Of a stretch of 64,000 nt of DNA, positions 61,326 through 64,000 are shown one piece after another (the first letter of the stretch is position 1; every line of letters begins with the position of its first letter). The notes beneath the pieces are model-generated. The model ran no database searches, was not told the DNA's origin, and saw only the letters and a list, made by a program, of their open reading frames with translations. Source of the DNA: Modestobacter roseus (GTDB taxonomy: Bacteria; Actinomycetota; Actinomycetes; Mycobacteriales; Geodermatophilaceae); contig NZ_VLKF01000001.1 in assembly GCF_007994135.1 (NCBI RefSeq), positions 3,720,001 through 3,784,000 on the forward strand, written 5' to 3'. Made by a program: the position numbers and the translations under genes.

Positions 61326-62915
61326 ATGAGTGCATCAGCGGAGCTGGGCGAGCAGCACCCGGCCGGCGGGGTCGGGCATCGGGTGCCGGCGGGGCGGGCG
61401 GCGCTGTCCGGCCTGCTGGCCACCGCGCTGGGGATCGGCGTGGTCGAGCTGGCCGCCGGCGCCCTGGGCGCCATGCCGTCCCTGGTCATCTCCGTGGGCG
61501 ACACCGTCATCGACAGCGTGCCCGGCTGGCTGGAGCGCGCGGCGATCGCCGCACTGGGCACCAACGACAAGCCGGTGCTGCTGGCCTCGATCGCGCTGGT
61601 CGCCGCGCTGCTGGGGGTCGGCACCGGCGTGCTGGCGGCGCGGCGGTTCCCGCTGGGCGCCGCGGCGTTCGTGCTGTTCACCGCGGTCGGGGTCGCCGCG
61701 GGCCTCGCCGCGCCGGACGCCTCCGCCGTGCTGACCGTGCTGGTCGGGCTGGTGGGCGCCGCCGTGGGGGTGCTGGCCCTGCACCTGCTGCTCCGCACGG
61801 CCCGGCAGGAGGTGGCGCGGCGCGAGGCGGTGCCGGACGCGTCCCCGACGGCCGACCGGCGGGGGTTCCTCCTGCTGGCCGGCGCGACCGCCGCGGCCGC
61901 CGTCACCACCGGCGTCGGCGGCTGGCTGCTGACCGGACGCGAGCGGCTGACCGCGGTGCGCGCGGCCATCCGGCTGCCGCGGCCGTTCCGGCAGGCCGGC
62001 CCGGTCCCGGCGGGCGCCGACCTGGAGATCCCCGGCCTGACCCCGCTGTTCATCCCGAACTCCGAGTTCTACCGGATCGACACCGCCCTCCGGGTGCCGA
62101 CGATCGACCCGGCCGGATGGCAGCTGGAGGTCCGCGGGATGGTCGACCGGCCCTTCACGCTCACCTACGACGAGCTCATGGAGCTGCCGCAGATCGAGGC
62201 CGACGTCACCCTGACCTGCGTCTCCAACGAGGTCGGCGGGGACCTGGTCGGCAACGCGCGCTGGCAGGGGGTGCCGCTGCGGGCGCTGCTCGAGCGCGCC
62301 GGGGTGCAGCAGGGCGCCACCCAGCTGCTGGGCCGCTCGGTCGACGGGTTCACCGCGGGCTTCCCCACGATCACCGCGCTCGACCTGGAGGAGGCGATGG
62401 TGGCGGTCGGGATGAACGGTGAGCCGCTGCCGGCCGCGCACGGGTTCCCGGCCCGGCTCGTCGTCCCCGGGCTCTACGGCTACGTGTCGGCGACCAAGTG
62501 GCTGTCCGCCATCGAGCTCACCGACTGGGACGTCGACGGCTACTGGATCCCGCGCGGCTGGGCCAAGGAGGGGCCGATCAAGACGGCGTCGCGGATCGAC
62601 GTGCCCCGCCCCGGGAGCGCCGTGGCCGCCGGGCGGCAGGTGATCGCCGGCGTCGCCTGGGCGCCCACCCGGGGGATCGAGGGCGTGGAGGTCCGCGTCG
62701 ACGACGGCCCGTGGCAGCAGGCCGAACTGGCCGAGCGGCTCGACGTCGACTGCTGGCGGCAGTGGTACCTGCCGTGGGACGCGACCCCGGGCCGGCACGT
62801 CATCGCCGCCCGGGCCACCGACGGCGCCGGTGAGGTGCAGACCGACGAGCGCACCCCGGTGGCCCCGGACGGCGCCTCGGGGTACCCGGTCATCGAGGTC
62901 GTCGTCGCCGACTGA
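61326..62915 (+). CDS. membrane-anchored sulfite-oxidase-fold molybdopterin oxidoreductase
   Basis: A 529-residue protein. Four membrane helices occupy about residues 26-155. A twin-arginine-like DRRGFLLLAG near residue 176 and a further hydrophobic segment lead to the molybdopterin domain. It has FYRIDTALRVPTIDPAGWQL, the cofactor-ligating Cys298 in LTCVSNEVGG, GVPLRALLERAGV and AHGFPARLVVPGLYGY. A C-terminal Mo-co dimerisation-like domain follows (PTRGIEGVEVRVDDGPWQQAEL). The catalytic part likely faces outward. The family includes YedY-like and sulfite oxidases. The electron partner and substrate are unknown. Confidence 0.9.
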   Translation: MSASAELGEQHPAGGVGHRVPAGRAALSGLLATALGIGVVELAAGALGAMPSLVISVGDTVIDSVPGWLERAAIAALGTNDKPVLLASIALVAALLGVGTGVLAARRFPLGAAAFVLFTAVGVAAGLAAPDASAVLTVLVGLVGAAVGVLALHLLLRTARQEVARREAVPDASPTADRRGFLLLAGATAAAAVTTGVGGWLLTGRERLTAVRAAIRLPRPFRQAGPVPAGADLEIPGLTPLFIPNSEFYRIDTALRVPTIDPAGWQLEVRGMVDRPFTLTYDELMELPQIEADVTLTCVSNEVGGDLVGNARWQGVPLRALLERAGVQQGATQLLGRSVDGFTAGFPTITALDLEEAMVAVGMNGEPLPAAHGFPARLVVPGLYGYVSATKWLSAIELTDWDVDGYWIPRGWAKEGPIKTASRIDVPRPGSAVAAGRQVIAGVAWAPTRGIEGVEVRVDDGPWQQAELAERLDVDCWRQWYLPWDATPGRHVIAARATDGAGEVQTDERTPVAPDGASGYPVIEVVVAD

Positions 62916-62966
62916 CCCTGCCGCGCCCGGCTCAGCCCTGCGGTCGCTGTACCGGCCGGGCCCCTC

Positions 62967-63010
62967 AGCTCTCGGCGCCGAAACCTGGACAGGTTTCGGC
63001 GCCGAGAGCT
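62967..63010. terminator. perfect 20-bp hairpin sharing the GGTTTCGGCGCCGAAACC half-sites
   Basis: AGCTCTCGGCGCCGAAACCT and its exact complement flank GGAC, between convergent stops. Each arm contains TCGGCGCCGA and half of the palindrome repeated at 19489-19556 (AGGTTTCGGCGCCGA), so the element belongs to the same repeat family and probably terminates transcription. Confidence 0.8.
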
Positions 63011-63023
63011 GCGAACGGAGGGG

Positions 63024-64000
63024 TCAGCCGGGGCTGTTGCGCTCCACCCGGTCCAGCAGGTCGCCCAGCGCCGCGTTCACCTCGTCGGCGTGCGTCGTGT
63101 TCACCATGTGCCCGGCGCCGTCCACCAGGACCAGCCGGGCCTGCTCACCGATCTGCTCCGCCATCCGCGGCGCGGAGTGGGTGGGGATCGTGCGGTCCTC
63201 GCGGCCGGCCAGGACCAGGACCGGCACGGAGCGCAGCACGCCGATCGCGGGCCGCTGGTCGTAGGAAGCCAGGCTGCGCACATAGGCCGACACGACCCCC
63301 ACCGGGGTCTCCTGCCACATCTCGGACGACGCCCGCACCGCCGACTCGGGCGGGTCGCCGGCGAAGAGCTGCCAGCGGAGGACGCGCTGGCCGAGGCGGG
63401 TGCGGACCGGGCGCAGCGAGCCGACCAGCGGAGCCGCGGACCACAGCAGCCAGGCACCCGCGGTGGACAGGCCGGTGCGAGCCCGTGCGGTGACCGGGGT
63501 GCTGGCCCGCTCGGCGCCGTCGAGCGGTGCGGCGCGGGTGCTCAGCAGCGCGACGCCGGTGATCCGGGTGCCGAACAGCTCGGGCCGCTCGGCGGCCAGC
63601 GCGAGCACGGCCATGCCGCCCATCGAGTGTCCGGCGACCACGACGGGACCGTCGCCGCCCAGCTGGTCGACGAGCTGGCCCAGGTCGTGGCCCAGCTCCG
63701 CCACGGTCGCCCCGCGCCCGCCGGCCCAGCCGCTGGAGCCGTGACCTCGCTGGTCGTAGCGGACGACGCGGGCACGGCGGCGCAGCGCGGTCCACTGGGG
63801 CTCGTACATCTCCCCCGAGACGCCGATGCCGTGCACGAGCACCACCGTGGGCGCGGCGACGTCGTCGGCGACCTCGACGTGCAGCCGCACCCCGTCGTCG
63901 GTCCGGACGGCCGGCGGCGACCCGTTCCGCCGACGGGCCACCCGCCGGGCGTGCGCCCGGCGGGTGGCCAGGCCGACGGCGATCCCGGCGGTGGACAGCG
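63024..64000 (-). CDS. alpha/beta hydrolase, N-terminus beyond right edge
   Basis: The main body is an alpha/beta hydrolase. VVLVHGIGVSGEMYEPQW holds the oxyanion loop, DQRGHGSSGWAG follows, and VVAGHSMGGMAVLAL the Ser elbow. LAGREDRTIPTHSA carries the acid and DGAGHMVNTTHADEV the His. A GTG at 63941 would give 305 residues. However, the frame stays open to the window edge and encodes LSTAGIAVGLATRRAHARR, which looks like a membrane helix and basic linker. The real start probably lies outside. Substrate unknown. Confidence 0.85.
   Translation of the reverse strand, partial: LSTAGIAVGLATRRAHARRVARRRNGSPPAVRTDDGVRLHVEVADDVAAPTVVLVHGIGVSGEMYEPQWTALRRRARVVRYDQRGHGSSGWAGGRGATVAELGHDLGQLVDQLGGDGPVVVAGHSMGGMAVLALAAERPELFGTRITGVALLSTRAAPLDGAERASTPVTARARTGLSTAGAWLLWSAAPLVGSLRPVRTRLGQRVLRWQLFAGDPPESAVRASSEMWQETPVGVVSAYVRSLASYDQRPAIGVLRSVPVLVLAGREDRTIPTHSAPRMAEQIGEQARLVLVDGAGHMVNTTHADEVNAALGDLLDRVERNSPG

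Overview
The window is about 64 kb of very GC-rich DNA (well over 70% by eye) with strong G/C wobble preference, frequent GTG starts, many 4-base GTGA gene overlaps, leaderless-type promoters and actinobacterial families (RsbA-type MEDS-ATPase, DUF5701, LpqE-like and VapBC proteins). Four methyl-accepting chemotaxis receptors indicate a motile, chemotactic organism. Together this suggests a soil or stone-dwelling actinobacterium such as a member of the Geodermatophilaceae. That is an inference from composition and gene content only. No phage, transposase, rRNA, tRNA or CRISPR array was seen.

Left part (1-20 kb). A gamma-glutamyltransferase runs in from the left edge. It is followed by a FUSC-type membrane protein, a serine-kinase-like ATPase and an SMR exporter. 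Next comes a thiamine block. A TPP riboswitch (about 8006-8090) heads a tightly coupled leftward operon cytX-thiE-thiO-thiS-thiG plus a second ThiE/TenI-like gene. Divergently, two different TenA proteins (one with Cys, one with Glu at the catalytic position) precede an ABC ATPase and permease. Then come fabG, another SDR, a DUF5701 protein, two tandem paralogues around a small membrane protein, a DHFR-like reductase, the first chemoreceptor, an Nramp transporter and a GNAT protein.

Middle (20-44 kb). An orphan clpP is followed by an N-acetylglucosamine island: PTS EIIA/EIIB one way, EIIC-nagA-nagB-DasR-like regulator the other way, with a DasR-type operator on the divergent promoter. An azoreductase/HxlR pair shares an AT-rich repeat operator. 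A GntR/FCD regulator overlaps an ACC deaminase, next to a VapBC module with a palindromic operator. A carbohydrate regulon follows: binding protein, two permeases, ThuA-like and Gfo/Idh/MocA proteins to the left, a LacI regulator, and a GH31 alpha-xylosidase to the right. One 18-bp operator type lies at all three promoters. Then come a haloalkane dehalogenase, a LysR regulator divergent from an unknown gene plus SDR, and a chemoreceptor.

Right part (44-64 kb). An RsmC/RlmG-like methyltransferase, a phosphoribosyltransferase and a Cache-domain chemoreceptor lead into stress signalling genes (RsbA-like MEDS-ATPase, STAS protein) with NmrA and MarR genes between them. A hydantoinase/oxoprolinase pair (hyuA-hyuB), a hemerythrin, a VOC protein, two lipoproteins, a fourth chemoreceptor, a dienelactone hydrolase, a membrane-anchored sulfite-oxidase-fold enzyme and an alpha/beta hydrolase cut by the right edge complete the window. 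Several convergent gene ends carry long perfect hairpins. One of them, at 62967-63010, shares its core with a 24-bp tandem repeat at 19489-19556.
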